A DNA stretch of 64,000 nucleotides from Oryzobacter faecalis (GCF_046764005.1 NZ_JBKOFW010000002.1:1-64000); one strand, 5' to 3'. Numbered from the stretch's first letter, positions 1 through 9,130 are shown. Notes: generated from the sequence alone by a model not told the origin. Numbers and translations are program-made.

Positions 1-278
1 ATGAGCACCGTCGCCACGATCGAGGGCCACAGGTTCCCCGACGTCAGCGCGGTCTTGAAGTTGTCCAGCCCGGTGAAGCCCCGCTCATCGGGGTAGAGCA
101 GGTTCCACCTCATCAGTGAGAAGCCGATGGTGACGAGGAACGGGACCTGGGTCAGGAGGACGAGGAAGATCACGGCCGGCAGGAGCAGCCCTCGGCTGGT
201 CCACGCGTTGCGACTGGTGATCCGTCGCTTGTCCTGGGCCGTCCTCGCCTCGACGGTGTCGAGCTCGGTGGTGGTCAT
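1..278 (-). CDS. ABC transporter permease, polyol/sugar type (partial)
   Basis: This is the N-terminal 92 codons of an inner-membrane permease (MalF class) that continues past the left edge of the window. The protein opens with a charged cytoplasmic segment and a first membrane helix (about residues 29-51, LLLPAVIFLVLLTQVPF), then the typical LMRWNLLYPDERGFTGLDNF stretch that precedes the core domain of binding-protein-dependent sugar permeases. It starts 91 bp after the lipoprotein gene at 370-1731 on the same strand, so the two form one import operon. The nearby mannitol dehydrogenase suggests a mannitol/sorbitol-type substrate, but that is inference from context. Confidence 0.85.
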   Translation of the reverse strand, partial: MTTTELDTVEARTAQDKRRITSRNAWTSRGLLLPAVIFLVLLTQVPFLVTIGFSLMRWNLLYPDERGFTGLDNFKTALTSGNLWPSIVATVL

Positions 279-369
279 GCGCACTCCCTTGTGCGTCGTT
301 CTGCGGGACCGGGACCCGGTGCCGGGGCGGCGAGTGTGCACGCCCCGGCACCGGTGCCCGTCGAGGGCG

Positions 370-1731
370 TCAGCCCTTCTGCTTCGCTCCGGCCGCCTCG
401 GCGAGCGACTGGCACTTGCCGAGCGCGTCGTCGACCGAGGTGCGGTTGGCGATGTAGTCGGCGATCAGCTGGGCGCACTGGTTGCCGACGTCCTGGAACT
501 CCGGGATGGAGACGTACTGGATGCCGACCCACGGCTGCGGGTTGACACCCGGCTGCTTCGGGTTGACGGCCGTCATGACGTCGAGGGTGATCGGCGCGTA
601 GGCGGCCGCGGCCTCCTTGTACTCCGGGATCTCGTACGTCGAGCTGCGGGCACCCGGCGGGACGTTGCTCCAGCCGATCTGCTTACCGACGAGCTGGTGG
701 TACTCCTTGCTCGTCGCCCACTTGACGAACTTGATCGCGGCGTCCTTGTTCTTCGTCGAGGCCGGGACCGCGAGGTTCCAGCTCCACAGCCAGCCCGACT
801 CCTTGGTCTTGTTCACGGGCATGTGGGCGTAGCCCATCTTCCCCTTGACCGGCGAGTCGGACGCCTCGAGCATCGACGCGGCGACGGAGGCGTCGGCCCA
901 CATCGCGGCCTTGCCCTCCTTGAGCGCGGTGAGGCACTCGTTGAAGGAGTAGGACACCGGGTCCTTCTGACCCGACTCGTCGAGCATCGTCTTGTAGAAC
1001 GTCACGGCCTCCTTCCACTCCGGGGTGTTGACCGTGGCCTTCCAGTCGCTGTCGTACCAGTTGCCACCGAAGGTCTGCACGACCGTGGTCAGCGGCGCGA
1101 ACAGGTCGCCCCAGCCGGGCTTGCCGCGCATGCAGATGCCGGCGGTGTCGCCGGTCTTGACCTTCTTGGCCGCGTCGGCGACCTCCTGCCAGGTCGGGTT
1201 GGCCCCGAGGGTGACGCCGGCCTTGTCGAGGAGCTCCTTGTTGTACATGAGGATCGAGGACTCGCCGTAGAACGGGACGGCGAACTGCTTGCCCTCGAAC
1301 GAGATGGCGTCGCGCACGGGCGGGAGGATGTCCTCGACGTCGTACGCCGCGTCCTTCGCCAGCTCGGGCGTGAGGTCGACGAGCCACTGGTTCTTGCCCC
1401 ACTGCGGGGTCTCGTACGCGCCGATGGTGACGATGTCGTACTGGCCGGCCCCGCTCGCGACGTCGGCGGTCACGGCAGAGCGCAGGTCGCCCTCCTCCAT
1501 GACCTGGAAGTTGACGGTCGTGCCGGGGTTCGCCTTCTCGTACTCGGTCTTGAGCTTCTCCATGTCCTTCATCTGGCCGTTGTTCACGGTGGCCAGGTTC
1601 AAGGTGACGTTGCCGCCGGCCGCGCCGGATCCGTCTCCCGATGAGACGGCGCCCGACGAGCAGGCCCCGAGCACGAGGGCCGAGGCCAGCATTCCGGCCC
1701 CGAGCGTCATGGTGCGCTGTGTGCGCCGCAT
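370..1731 (-). CDS. ABC transporter substrate-binding lipoprotein (polyol/sugar)
   Basis: A 453-residue extracellular solute-binding protein (family 1) that would capture a sugar or polyol for the permease encoded downstream. Residues 1-24 form a lipoprotein signal peptide ending in the lipobox LVLGAC, so it is probably lipid-anchored outside the membrane. The C-terminal stretch with GWSNVPPGARSS and NPQPWVGIQYVSIPEF resembles sorbitol/mannitol binding proteins. The start at 1731 is preceded by AAGGAG at good spacing; a longer upstream reading lacks a signal peptide. It is divergent from the AraC regulator at 2002, the likely control point. Substrate is inferred from family resemblance and neighbours. 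Confidence 0.88.
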   Translation of the reverse strand: MRRTQRTMTLGAGMLASALVLGACSSGAVSSGDGSGAAGGNVTLNLATVNNGQMKDMEKLKTEYEKANPGTTVNFQVMEEGDLRSAVTADVASGAGQYDIVTIGAYETPQWGKNQWLVDLTPELAKDAAYDVEDILPPVRDAISFEGKQFAVPFYGESSILMYNKELLDKAGVTLGANPTWQEVADAAKKVKTGDTAGICMRGKPGWGDLFAPLTTVVQTFGGNWYDSDWKATVNTPEWKEAVTFYKTMLDESGQKDPVSYSFNECLTALKEGKAAMWADASVAASMLEASDSPVKGKMGYAHMPVNKTKESGWLWSWNLAVPASTKNKDAAIKFVKWATSKEYHQLVGKQIGWSNVPPGARSSTYEIPEYKEAAAAYAPITLDVMTAVNPKQPGVNPQPWVGIQYVSIPEFQDVGNQCAQLIADYIANRTSVDDALGKCQSLAEAAGAKQKG

Positions 1732-2001
1732 GCCTAACTCCTTTGGTAGGTGTGTCGTCCACTCCCGGCGGTGGACGGGCACGGGCCCGGGGCCTGGCCC
1801 GGTCGGGTGCGTCGGTGGATCCACTGCCTGGAACACCTGCAAGGGTGGGAGCGCCCGGCGTCGGCGACAAGCACCAGATGGGCGGCCGTTTCGATACTAT
1901 TTTTCTCGTCGCCACCCCGCGGTCACCCGCAACCGGCCCCCAACCGGCTGCGAGAACGCTTTCCCCGCCGTGGGGGGCGACGACGGAGCCGACGGGAGGC
2001 G
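1732..2001. promoter_or_regulatory. Divergent promoter region between ABC operon and AraC gene
   Basis: This 270-bp gap separates the leftward solute-binding protein gene from the rightward AraC gene. It holds the only AT-rich island of the neighbourhood (around 1890-1910, CGATACTATTTTTCTCG), which fits a promoter or operator. The GAGAACGCTTTCCCC stretch near 1950 is a second, weaker candidate operator. No start site can be fixed by eye. Confidence 0.4.
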
Positions 2002-3006
2002 ATGACGATTTCGTATCACCCGCGCACCGGCGGCGTGGCCCAGGTCACGCCCGGCCACGAGCCCGTCCATCCGCACCACCTCCCGATGCCCGACCCGCCG
2101 CGGCGCGAGATCATCCCCCCGCACCCGATGTCGTCGGTCCGCGCGATCACCCACGACTTCCCGAGCGAGATCTGCGGCTGGGGGTCGCACCCCGAGTACG
2201 AGATCCACCTCATCACCAAGACGCACGGCAGCTTCATCGCCGGCGACCACATCGGCACCTTCGCGCCGGGCCACGTCAGCATCATGGGCCCGAACCTGCC
2301 CCACGACTGGGTCAGCGACCTCGAGCCGGGCCAGGTGGCCGTCGACCGTGACGCCGTCGTCCAGTTCACCGACGAGTGGATCCGGCGCTGCATGGAGGTC
2401 ATGCCCGAGCTCATCGAGCTCGACGAGATGCTCAAGCTGAGCAGCCGGGGCCTGGTGTTCTCCGGGGCCACGGCCTGGCGGGCGGCCGAGACGATCCTCG
2501 CGGTCGTCGGGTCGCGCGGCTCCGAGCAGCTGTCGCACCTGTTCAGGCTGCTCACCCTGTTCGCGCGGGCCCCGGAGGACGAGCGCGAGGTCGTCGCGAG
2601 CGAGTGGATGGGCCGACCCACCGACAGCAACTCGCGCGCCGCGGTCGAGGCCGGCCTCACCTACATCTTCGAGCACCTCACCGGCGACATCCGGCTGTCG
2701 ACGGCCGCGAAGCTGGCGTACATGTCGGAGCCCACCTTCTCGAAGTACTTCAAGAGCGCCACGGGGCAGACGTTCAGCAGCATGGTGAAGAAGCTGCGGA
2801 TCGCCCACGCCCGGCGCCTGCTCGACTCCACCGACGAGCCGATCGCACAGGTCGCGGCCCGTTCCGGGTACCACAACATGGCGAACTTCAACCGCCAGTT
2901 CCTCGCCGAGGTCGGCACGACGCCCACGGTCTACCGGCGCCTGGAGTCCTCGCTCAAGCCGCCGCCGGAGGTCTTCAGCCTCGGGCTGCGCGCGCCCGTC
3001 GACTGA
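2002..3006 (+). CDS. AraC family transcriptional regulator
   Basis: A 334-residue cytoplasmic regulator. The N-terminal half looks like a small cupin sensor domain (HPEYEIHLITKTHGSFIAGD, with a beta-rich pattern to about residue 110). The C-terminal 100 residues are the double helix-turn-helix AraC DNA-binding domain: DIRLSTAAKLAYMSEPTFSK for the first helix pair, then IAQVAARSGYHNMANFNRQF, the conserved second motif. The start ATG at 2002 follows GGGAGGCG. It diverges from the polyol ABC operon and converges on mannitol dehydrogenase (3023-4489), so it most likely activates polyol use when its ligand is bound. The ligand cannot be told from sequence. Confidence 0.88.
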   Translation: MTISYHPRTGGVAQVTPGHEPVHPHHLPMPDPPRREIIPPHPMSSVRAITHDFPSEICGWGSHPEYEIHLITKTHGSFIAGDHIGTFAPGHVSIMGPNLPHDWVSDLEPGQVAVDRDAVVQFTDEWIRRCMEVMPELIELDEMLKLSSRGLVFSGATAWRAAETILAVVGSRGSEQLSHLFRLLTLFARAPEDEREVVASEWMGRPTDSNSRAAVEAGLTYIFEHLTGDIRLSTAAKLAYMSEPTFSKYFKSATGQTFSSMVKKLRIAHARRLLDSTDEPIAQVAARSGYHNMANFNRQFLAEVGTTPTVYRRLESSLKPPPEVFSLGLRAPVD

Positions 3007-3022
3007 GGGTCCTCCCGGGGCG

Positions 3023-4489
3023 TCAGCGGCCGAGGACGCGGTCGACGAGCGTGTGTACGCCGTCCTGCTCCACGACGGCCCGCAGCCGTCGGTACGGCTC
3101 GAGGAACCGCTCGTCGCTCCCGAGGTCGCCGAAGAGGTCTGCCAGCTCGACGAACGCCTCGGGCCTGGGGTCGAGGGCGGCCGTGCGCAGCGCGTCGGCG
3201 TGGACGTCGTCCGGGACGGCGGCGCCGGTCAGCTCGCCGCGCCCGATGAGCGACCAGTAGTGCGCCCAGGCCGCCACCATCGCGGCGCCGAGCTCGACGG
3301 GGCGCCCCGCCGCGAGGTTGTCGCGCACCGCGGGGAGGGTGAAGGTCGCCATCCGGTTGCCGCCGTCGGTGGCGAGCCGGACGAGGGTGTCCTTGATGCC
3401 GGGGTTCGAGAACCGCTCGAGGAGGGTGGCCATGTACCCCTCGAGGTCGATACCGGGCAGCTCGCCCAGGGTCGGCGCGGCCTCGTCGGCCATGTACCGC
3501 GCGAGGAACTCGCGGACCCGGTCATCGCGCATCGCCTCGTCGACGAGGACGTACCCGAGCGGGGCGCCGAGGTAGGCGAGGGCCTGGTGGCTCGCGTTGA
3601 GCAGGCGCAGCTTCATCAGCTCGTACGGGGTGACGTCCTCGACGAACTGGACGTCGACCTCCTCCAGCGCCGGCCGCCCGAGCGGGAAGTGGTCCTCGAC
3701 GATCCACTGGGTGAACGGTTCGGCCGGCACCGGCCAGCGGTCGTGGATGCCGAACTCGCTGGTCAGCGCCTCGCGGTCGGCGTCGGTGGTCGCCGGGGTG
3801 ATGCGGTCGACCATGCAGTTCGGGAACGCGACCTCGGCCCCGATCCAGTCGGCGAAGCCGGGGTCGACGAGCCGGGCGAAGGAGGTGATCGTCCTGCGCG
3901 TCACGTCGCCGTTGCCCTGGAGGTTGTCGCAGGACAGGACGGTGAACGGCTCCAGGCCGGCCTCCCGGCGGCGGCGCAGGCCCTCGACGATGAAGGCGAA
4001 CGCGGTGCCCGGTGCGTCGAGGTTCTCGAGGTCGCGGAGGACCGAGGGGTGCTCGGCGTCGAACTCGCCCGTCGCCGCGTTCTTGAGGTACCCGCCCTCG
4101 GTGACCGTGAGGCTGACGACGCGGACGGCGGGGTCGACGAGCCGCTCGTAGACGACCGCCGCGTCCTCGGGGCCGTAGAGGTACTCGAGGACCGAGCCGA
4201 CGACCCGGGGCTCGAGCGAGCCGTCGGGGTGGCGCACGACGAGCGTGAACTCGCAGTCCTGGGCGCGCATCGCGTCGCGCATCGCCGCGTCGTGCGTGAG
4301 GACGCCCACGCCGCAGATGCCCCAGTCGAGCCCGCGCCCCAGCTCCATCAACCGGTCGACGTACATCGCCTGGTGGGAGCGGTGGAAGTTGCCGAACCCG
4401 AAGTGGACGATGCCGACCGAGGCCGCGGTCCGGTCGTAGGACGGCGTCGAGACGCCCGGGCCGAGCGGCCCACTGGTGAGTGCGGTCAC
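3023..4489 (-). CDS. Mannitol 2-dehydrogenase family oxidoreductase
   Basis: A 488-residue NAD(P)-dependent polyol dehydrogenase of the long-chain mannitol dehydrogenase/fructuronate reductase family, oxidising a polyol to a ketose in the cytoplasm. Residues 25-55 give the Rossmann opening with GFGNFHRSHQ, and the family signature K-x4-N-x2-H is visible as KLRLLNASHQ. Length matches the family. The start is GTG, with GAAAGGA about 10 bases upstream. It lies beside a polyol-type ABC importer and AraC regulator, which supports mannitol or a related polyol. D-arabinitol or sorbitol dehydrogenase activity and fructuronate reductase are alternatives that sequence reading cannot separate. Confidence 0.85.
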   Translation of the reverse strand: MTALTSGPLGPGVSTPSYDRTAASVGIVHFGFGNFHRSHQAMYVDRLMELGRGLDWGICGVGVLTHDAAMRDAMRAQDCEFTLVVRHPDGSLEPRVVGSVLEYLYGPEDAAVVYERLVDPAVRVVSLTVTEGGYLKNAATGEFDAEHPSVLRDLENLDAPGTAFAFIVEGLRRRREAGLEPFTVLSCDNLQGNGDVTRRTITSFARLVDPGFADWIGAEVAFPNCMVDRITPATTDADREALTSEFGIHDRWPVPAEPFTQWIVEDHFPLGRPALEEVDVQFVEDVTPYELMKLRLLNASHQALAYLGAPLGYVLVDEAMRDDRVREFLARYMADEAAPTLGELPGIDLEGYMATLLERFSNPGIKDTLVRLATDGGNRMATFTLPAVRDNLAAGRPVELGAAMVAAWAHYWSLIGRGELTGAAVPDDVHADALRTAALDPRPEAFVELADLFGDLGSDERFLEPYRRLRAVVEQDGVHTLVDRVLGR

Positions 4490-4651
4490 GGGTGCAGGTC
4501 CTTTCGTGCACGGGAAACCCCGCAGCAGCCAAGCAGCACCCGGGCCGCGTGAACAGCCCCCGGCCGCGCGCAGGCATCAAAGCATCGACGTCGAACGGAT
4601 TGGTACCGACCCGTGACGACGGACCCCGCGACGGGCCTGTTGACTGGGGGC

Positions 4652-6553
4652 ATGAGGGGTCGCCTGAGGGGTCGCATCGTCATCGCCGTCGTCGCGGTCC
4701 TCGTCCTCGGGGGTGCGCTGGGCGGTGCCCTGTGGTGGCGCCAGCGCGAGGCCGCCCGCGACACGGCCGCGACCGAGGCGGTCGAGCTCCTCGCCCGCGC
4801 CTGGGCCGCGAAGGACCTGGCGGGCGCCCCGCTGGCCGACCCGGCCCTGGCCTCCGCCTTCGAGGAGGCCGTGGCCCCGCTCGGTGAGGCGCCGGTCACC
4901 GTGCGGACCGGGTCCGTGCGCCGCAGCGACGCGGGCGCGACCTCCACGCTCACCGTGCGCTGGACCCTGCCCGGCGAGTCCGTCTGGGAGTACGAGGTCC
5001 CCGCGCGGGCCGTCGAGCGGGGCGAGCGCTGGGTCGTCGCCGCCCCGGACGACGCCCGCTCGCCGTGGTTCCCCGGGCTCGCCGCCGACGAGACGATCGA
5101 GGTCGAGCGCACCCGCGGGGCGCGCGGCGACCTGCTCGACCGCGACGGCCGGCCCCTCATGCCCGAGGGCCCCGTCTTCACCGTGCTGCTCGACCCGGTC
5201 AACGCCACGCCCGAGTCGGCCGCCGGCCTCGAGACGGTCGTGGGGGCGCGCAAGGGCAGCCTCGTCGAGGCGCTGGGGAAGGCCACGGACGCGTCGTCGA
5301 AGGCGCCGGTCACCGCCATCACCTACCGCGAGGCCGACTACACCGCCCGCAAGGCCAGGCTCGACGCCCTCGCCGGGGTCGTCGTCCGCGAGGGCGTGCA
5401 GCCCCTCGCCGTCACCCGGACCTTCGGCCAGCCGCTCCTCGGCGGTTTCGGCGACGTCACCGCCGAGATGGTTCAGCAGGGCGGCGGCCGCTACGCCGCC
5501 GGCGACCGGGCCGGCACGAGCGGGCTGCAGCGCCAGTACGACGAGCAGCTCGGCGGGACGACCGGCCTCGTCGTGAGGTCGAGCGGCGGCCGGACCCTGT
5601 TCGAGAAGGCGGCCACCGACGGCGAGGACGTCCGCACCACCCTCGCACCCCGGGTGCAGCAGGCGGCCGAGAAGGCCCTCGCGGACGCCCGGCTCGAGGC
5701 GGCGTCCGCCCTCGTGGCCATCGACGTCGAGACGGGCGAGGTCCTCGCCGCGGCGAACGCCCCGTCGAGCGGGTTCGACCGGGCGCTCACCGGGCGCTAC
5801 CCCCCGGGCTCGACGTTCAAGGTCGCCTCGACCTACGCCTTCCTCACCCGGGGGATCACCTCGCCCGGCGCGAAGGTCCGGTGCCCGGAGTCCGCGGTCG
5901 TCGACGGGCGCGAGTTCCGGAACTTCGCGGGCGAGTCCGCCCCGGGGCACCCGACCTTCTTCGAGGACTTCACGATCTCGTGCAACACGGCGTTCGTCTC
6001 GCTCGCCTCCCGGCTCGAGGCCGACGACCTCACGACCGCGGCGAAGGCCCTCGGCATCGGCGCCGGCTGGGCCGAGGGGCTCGGTGTCACCGGCGCGTTC
6101 GAGGGCAGCGTCCCGCCCACGACCGGGGGCACCGACGCAGCCGCTGCGGTCATCGGCCAGGGCCGCACCGAGGTGTCGCCCCTCGCGATGGCCGTGATGG
6201 CCGGCAGCGTCGGGCGCGGCACCTTCATCCCGCCGGTGCTCGTCGAGACCGGGAGCGGGAGCCGCCGCCCGACACCCCTCGACGGCACGGTCGTCGCCGA
6301 CCTGCGCTCGATGATGGCGTCCGTCGTCTCGTCGGGCACCGCGACGATCTTGCGCGACACCCCGGGTGGACCGGTGCGCGGCAAGACCGGCACCGCCGAG
6401 TACGGCTCGGACCCCGACACCCCGCCGCGGGTGTGGTTCGTCGGCTACCAGGGTGACGTCGCGTTCGCCGTCCTCGTCGAGGCGGGCAGGAGCGGCGCCA
6501 CGGTGGCCGCCCCCATCGCCAAGGACTTCCTCACCATCCTCGCCCGCGGCTGA
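4652..6553 (+). CDS. Class B penicillin-binding protein with NTF2-like domain
   Basis: A 633-residue membrane-anchored D,D-transpeptidase that cross-links peptidoglycan outside the cytoplasm. A single signal-anchor helix lies at residues 9-29. An NTF2-like (MecA_N) domain follows at about 35-145, then a dimerisation segment, then the transpeptidase domain. All three penicillin-binding motifs are present: S387-T-F-K, S443-C-N and K578-T-G-T. The organisation matches actinobacterial lipoprotein-like PBPs related to mycobacterial Rv2864c. I chose ATG at 4652, behind a G-rich stretch; an in-frame GTG at 4613 would add 13 residues. It stands alone, between two leftward genes. Confidence 0.9.
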   Translation: MRGRLRGRIVIAVVAVLVLGGALGGALWWRQREAARDTAATEAVELLARAWAAKDLAGAPLADPALASAFEEAVAPLGEAPVTVRTGSVRRSDAGATSTLTVRWTLPGESVWEYEVPARAVERGERWVVAAPDDARSPWFPGLAADETIEVERTRGARGDLLDRDGRPLMPEGPVFTVLLDPVNATPESAAGLETVVGARKGSLVEALGKATDASSKAPVTAITYREADYTARKARLDALAGVVVREGVQPLAVTRTFGQPLLGGFGDVTAEMVQQGGGRYAAGDRAGTSGLQRQYDEQLGGTTGLVVRSSGGRTLFEKAATDGEDVRTTLAPRVQQAAEKALADARLEAASALVAIDVETGEVLAAANAPSSGFDRALTGRYPPGSTFKVASTYAFLTRGITSPGAKVRCPESAVVDGREFRNFAGESAPGHPTFFEDFTISCNTAFVSLASRLEADDLTTAAKALGIGAGWAEGLGVTGAFEGSVPPTTGGTDAAAAVIGQGRTEVSPLAMAVMAGSVGRGTFIPPVLVETGSGSRRPTPLDGTVVADLRSMMASVVSSGTATILRDTPGGPVRGKTGTAEYGSDPDTPPRVWFVGYQGDVAFAVLVEAGRSGATVAAPIAKDFLTILARG

Positions 6554-6567
6554 CCCCGGGCATGCGG

Positions 6568-6600
6568 AAGGCCCCGCCCGGACGAACCGGACGGGGCCTT
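6568..6600. terminator. Bidirectional terminator hairpin
   Basis: The arms AAGGCCCCG and CGGGGCCTT with CCGG extensions close a GC-rich stem of about 13 pairs around a 5-base loop. It sits between the convergent PBP and cold-shock genes. No long T tract follows, which is common in actinobacteria. Confidence 0.75.
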
Positions 6601-6626
6601 CGCGAGGACTCGGGTGGACCCGGGTC

Positions 6627-6830
6627 TCAGATGGGGCGGACTGCGTCAGCCTGCGGACCCTTCGGACCCTGGGTGACCTCGAACTCGACCCGCTGGGCCT
6701 CGTCGAGGCTGCGGTAGCCCTGGACGTCGATGGCGGAGTAGTGAACGAACACGTCGGGGCCGCCGCCGTCCTGGGCGATGAAACCAAAGCCCTTCTCAGC
6801 GTTGAACCACTTCACGGTGCCCTGTGCCAT
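6627..6830 (-). CDS. Cold-shock protein (CspA family)
   Basis: A 67-residue single cold-shock domain that binds single-stranded RNA and DNA and acts as an RNA chaperone. Both RNA-binding motifs are intact: KWFNAEKGFGFI (RNP1 region) and DVFVHYSAI (RNP2). Length equals the family norm. The start at MAQGTVKWFN is fixed by family alignment; an in-frame start 14 codons upstream would add an unrelated tail. A long leader with a hairpin lies upstream (6861-6885). It is monocistronic. Confidence 0.97.
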   Translation of the reverse strand: MAQGTVKWFNAEKGFGFIAQDGGGPDVFVHYSAIDVQGYRSLDEAQRVEFEVTQGPKGPQADAVRPI

Positions 6831-6860
6831 ATGGGGGTAACTCTCTCTGTGTGTAGCACG

Positions 6861-6885
6861 CGGTCGGTACACCTCGCACCGACCG
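6861..6885 (-). promoter_or_regulatory. Hairpin in the cold-shock gene 5' leader
   Basis: CGGTCGGT (6861-6868) pairs perfectly with ACCGACCG (6878-6885) about 30 bases ahead of the csp start codon. Cold-shock mRNAs often carry long structured leaders that respond to temperature. A TAGCGT hexamer of -10 type lies further upstream, near 6965. The regulatory role is inference. Confidence 0.4.
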
Positions 6886-7035
6886 TGGATGCGAACTCCA
6901 GTCCCCTCTGGCTCCGGATGGATCGACCTTCAAGGCAATGCTGTTGCTGCAACCGGCGAAAACGCTAGCACGCACGGTGCCCCGGCGCGCGGTCCGTCAT
7001 GCACAGTTCACGTGGCGGGATGCCGCTCGACCCGC

Positions 7036-8139
7036 TCATCCCCAGCAGAGCCGGGCCGCCTCGGTCGTGTCGATGCTCGCGACGCCGCCGCGCGGCCGGT
7101 CGGCGACGAGGGCGACACCGGTGTCGACGAGGTCGAGCCCCTCGGTCGGCTCCGGCTTCTCGCCACCCCGCGCCACCCTGGCGATCGACTCGACGCCGAG
7201 GGTCGCCATCCGGAGGGGGAACTGCTGGACGGTGGCGTCGATCGTCCCGGCCGCGACCGCCTCGACCCCCTCGCACCCACCGTCGAAGGAGACGAGGACG
7301 ACGTCCGGGGCGTCGCCGCCCTCGAGCGCGGCGACGGCCCCCTCGGCGACTCGCTCGTTGACCGTGTAGACGACCGAGATCCCCTGTGCCGCAGCCAGGC
7401 ACGACTCCATCGCCGTCCGCCCTCCGGCCTCGGTTCCGGCCGTGGCCTCGACGCAGTCGATCGAGTACGCCCCACCCGGGGTCCCGGAGGACGTGGCGGG
7501 GTAGCGGCCGACCCGGGGCACGTCGCCCCTGGTCCTCGGGTCTCCGGCCGCGATGCCCATGCCCTCGAGGAAGCCCTCCTCGCGGTCGCGGTCGAGGCGC
7601 ACGTCGGAGCCCGCGTCGAGGCCGAGGAGCGCGATGGTGGCCGGCCGCCCGCCGAGCTCGGCGGCGACCCAGCCCCCGAGCAGCTTTCCCGCCTTGCGGT
7701 TGTCGCTGGCGAAGGTGACGTCGACGGCGCCGGGGGTGTCCGGCGGGCTGTCGAGCGCGATGACGTACAGGCCGAGGTCGCGCGCCTTCTTCATCGCCGA
7801 CTCGACCGCCGACGAGACCGGCGTGATGAGGATGCCGCGGTCACCGCGCGCGACCGCGGCGTCGATGGCCGCGAGCTGGCGGGCGTCGTCGCTCGCCCCC
7901 GAGGTGACGGCGACGTCGACCCCGACCCGCTCGGCGGTCGAGCGCGCGGCCTCCTCGATCGCCGTGAAGTACGGGTTCGTCGCGTCCTTGGTGATGAGCG
8001 AGACCCGGATGTTGCTGCCGCCCCCGGGAAGCGCACGACCCTCCTCGCGGACGCAGGCGGCCGGCCCGAGGGCGACGGCGGCGAGGGCGAGGGCTGCGAC
8101 GAGTCGGCGGGTCTGCATGGCGGAGGCATTCTCGCGCAC
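7036..8139 (-). CDS. Orphan sugar ABC transporter substrate-binding lipoprotein
   Basis: A 367-residue periplasmic-binding protein of the LacI/RbsB-like class (Peripla_BP_4). A lipoprotein signal ends at LGPAAC, followed by NIRVSLITKDATNPYFTAIE, the usual first strand and loop, and later VVLVSFDGGCEGVEAV. The GTG at 8139 directly abuts the TGA of the DUF1206 gene, so translation is probably coupled; the ATG at 8118 gives a tidier signal peptide and is a real alternative. No permease or ATPase gene is adjacent, so it either serves a transporter elsewhere or acts as a sensor. Ligand is unknown. Confidence 0.8.
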   Translation of the reverse strand: MRENASAMQTRRLVAALALAAVALGPAACVREEGRALPGGGSNIRVSLITKDATNPYFTAIEEAARSTAERVGVDVAVTSGASDDARQLAAIDAAVARGDRGILITPVSSAVESAMKKARDLGLYVIALDSPPDTPGAVDVTFASDNRKAGKLLGGWVAAELGGRPATIALLGLDAGSDVRLDRDREEGFLEGMGIAAGDPRTRGDVPRVGRYPATSSGTPGGAYSIDCVEATAGTEAGGRTAMESCLAAAQGISVVYTVNERVAEGAVAALEGGDAPDVVLVSFDGGCEGVEAVAAGTIDATVQQFPLRMATLGVESIARVARGGEKPEPTEGLDLVDTGVALVADRPRGGVASIDTTEAARLCWG

Positions 8140-9099
8140 TCACCTGCGCAGGTGCCGGGCCCTGGTCACGAGGTAGACACCGAAGAACATCAGGCCGACC
8201 GAGATCGCGCTCAGCTCGTAGCGACCGAGGGGGGCGTCCTGGAGGTACCGCAGCGCACCGTCGAGGCCGGTGGACTCCTCGGTGCGCCGGGTCCACGCCG
8301 CGGCGAGGAACAGCCACCCGACGAGCCCGAACGCGATGCCGCGGGTGATGAACCCGATCCGGCCCATGACCTCGGCGAGCCGGCCGGGGTGGCGCTCGAG
8401 GTCGACGAGGAAGTCCTTCGTCCAGCCCGACCAGATGCTGAACGCGCCGACGCCGGCGACCGCGAGACCGACCGCGACGACGAGGAGCGTGCCGCCCGGG
8501 AGGGCGAGCAGGGTGCGGGTGATGCCGATGCTCGAGTCGCGGCTGCTCGTGCCGGCGCCGACCGCGAAGGCGGCCGCACTCCAGGCGACGGTGACGTAGG
8601 CGAGGCCGTCGGCGCCGTGCTCGAGCCGCTTGAAGCCGGTGCGGCAGTGCCGTCCGGTGATGGCGCGCGCGAGGTTCCAGAGGGCGACGACCGTGAAGCC
8701 GGCGAACCCGACCCACAGGGCCCAGCGCCCTCCGGCGGTGTCCGCGAGCGTGGTGAGCGCGCCCGACTCGTCGGCCGTACCGCCCCACCCCCACGCGATG
8801 CCGAGGCCGGCCCACCCCATCGCGATGTGGAGGACGCCGTCGAGGAGGAACCCGACGCGGGCCCCGGTGCTGACCGTCGGGTGCGTCTCGGCGACCTCGG
8901 CGGCGTGGGTCGTCACCTGCGCGAACGCCTCGACCGCCTCACCGGTGTGCTCCCTGACGTCCTCGGCCACCTCGCCGACCCGCTCGACGACGTCCTCGGC
9001 GACGTCCTCGACCCGCTCGACGACGCCCTCGGCGGCCTCCTTGACCGCCTCGACGACGGGGAGGCCGTCGTCGCCGGTGTCGGGGTCGCTCGGGCTCAC
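8140..9099 (-). CDS. DUF1206 domain membrane protein
   Basis: A 319-residue protein whose first 60 residues form an acidic heptad-like helix (repeated VxEAVxxxAE and VVERVxDVAED segments, likely coiled coil or amphipathic). Six membrane helices follow in three pairs, the DUF1206 layout, with motifs such as GWAGLGIAWGWGG and GRIGFITRGIAFGLVGWLF. Function is not known for the family. I placed the start at GTG 9099 because upstream sequence falls in a palindromic repeat (9131-9184); no strong ribosome site is visible. It overlaps into the orphan binding protein by stop-start abutment. Confidence 0.75.
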   Translation of the reverse strand: MSPSDPDTGDDGLPVVEAVKEAAEGVVERVEDVAEDVVERVGEVAEDVREHTGEAVEAFAQVTTHAAEVAETHPTVSTGARVGFLLDGVLHIAMGWAGLGIAWGWGGTADESGALTTLADTAGGRWALWVGFAGFTVVALWNLARAITGRHCRTGFKRLEHGADGLAYVTVAWSAAAFAVGAGTSSRDSSIGITRTLLALPGGTLLVVAVGLAVAGVGAFSIWSGWTKDFLVDLERHPGRLAEVMGRIGFITRGIAFGLVGWLFLAAAWTRRTEESTGLDGALRYLQDAPLGRYELSAISVGLMFFGVYLVTRARHLRR

Positions 9100-9130
9100 G
9101 ACCGAGAGGCTAGACCCGAGCCCCGACCTG

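Noticed and set aside
127..1644. 505-codon open frame antisense to the polyol-binding lipoprotein
   Set aside because: The minus-strand product has a lipobox and family motifs. The antisense product is a low-complexity Arg/Val/Leu sequence without domains.
3053..4552. 499-codon open frame antisense to mannitol dehydrogenase
   Set aside because: Same reasoning: it mirrors the real gene and has no recognisable domain or ribosome site.
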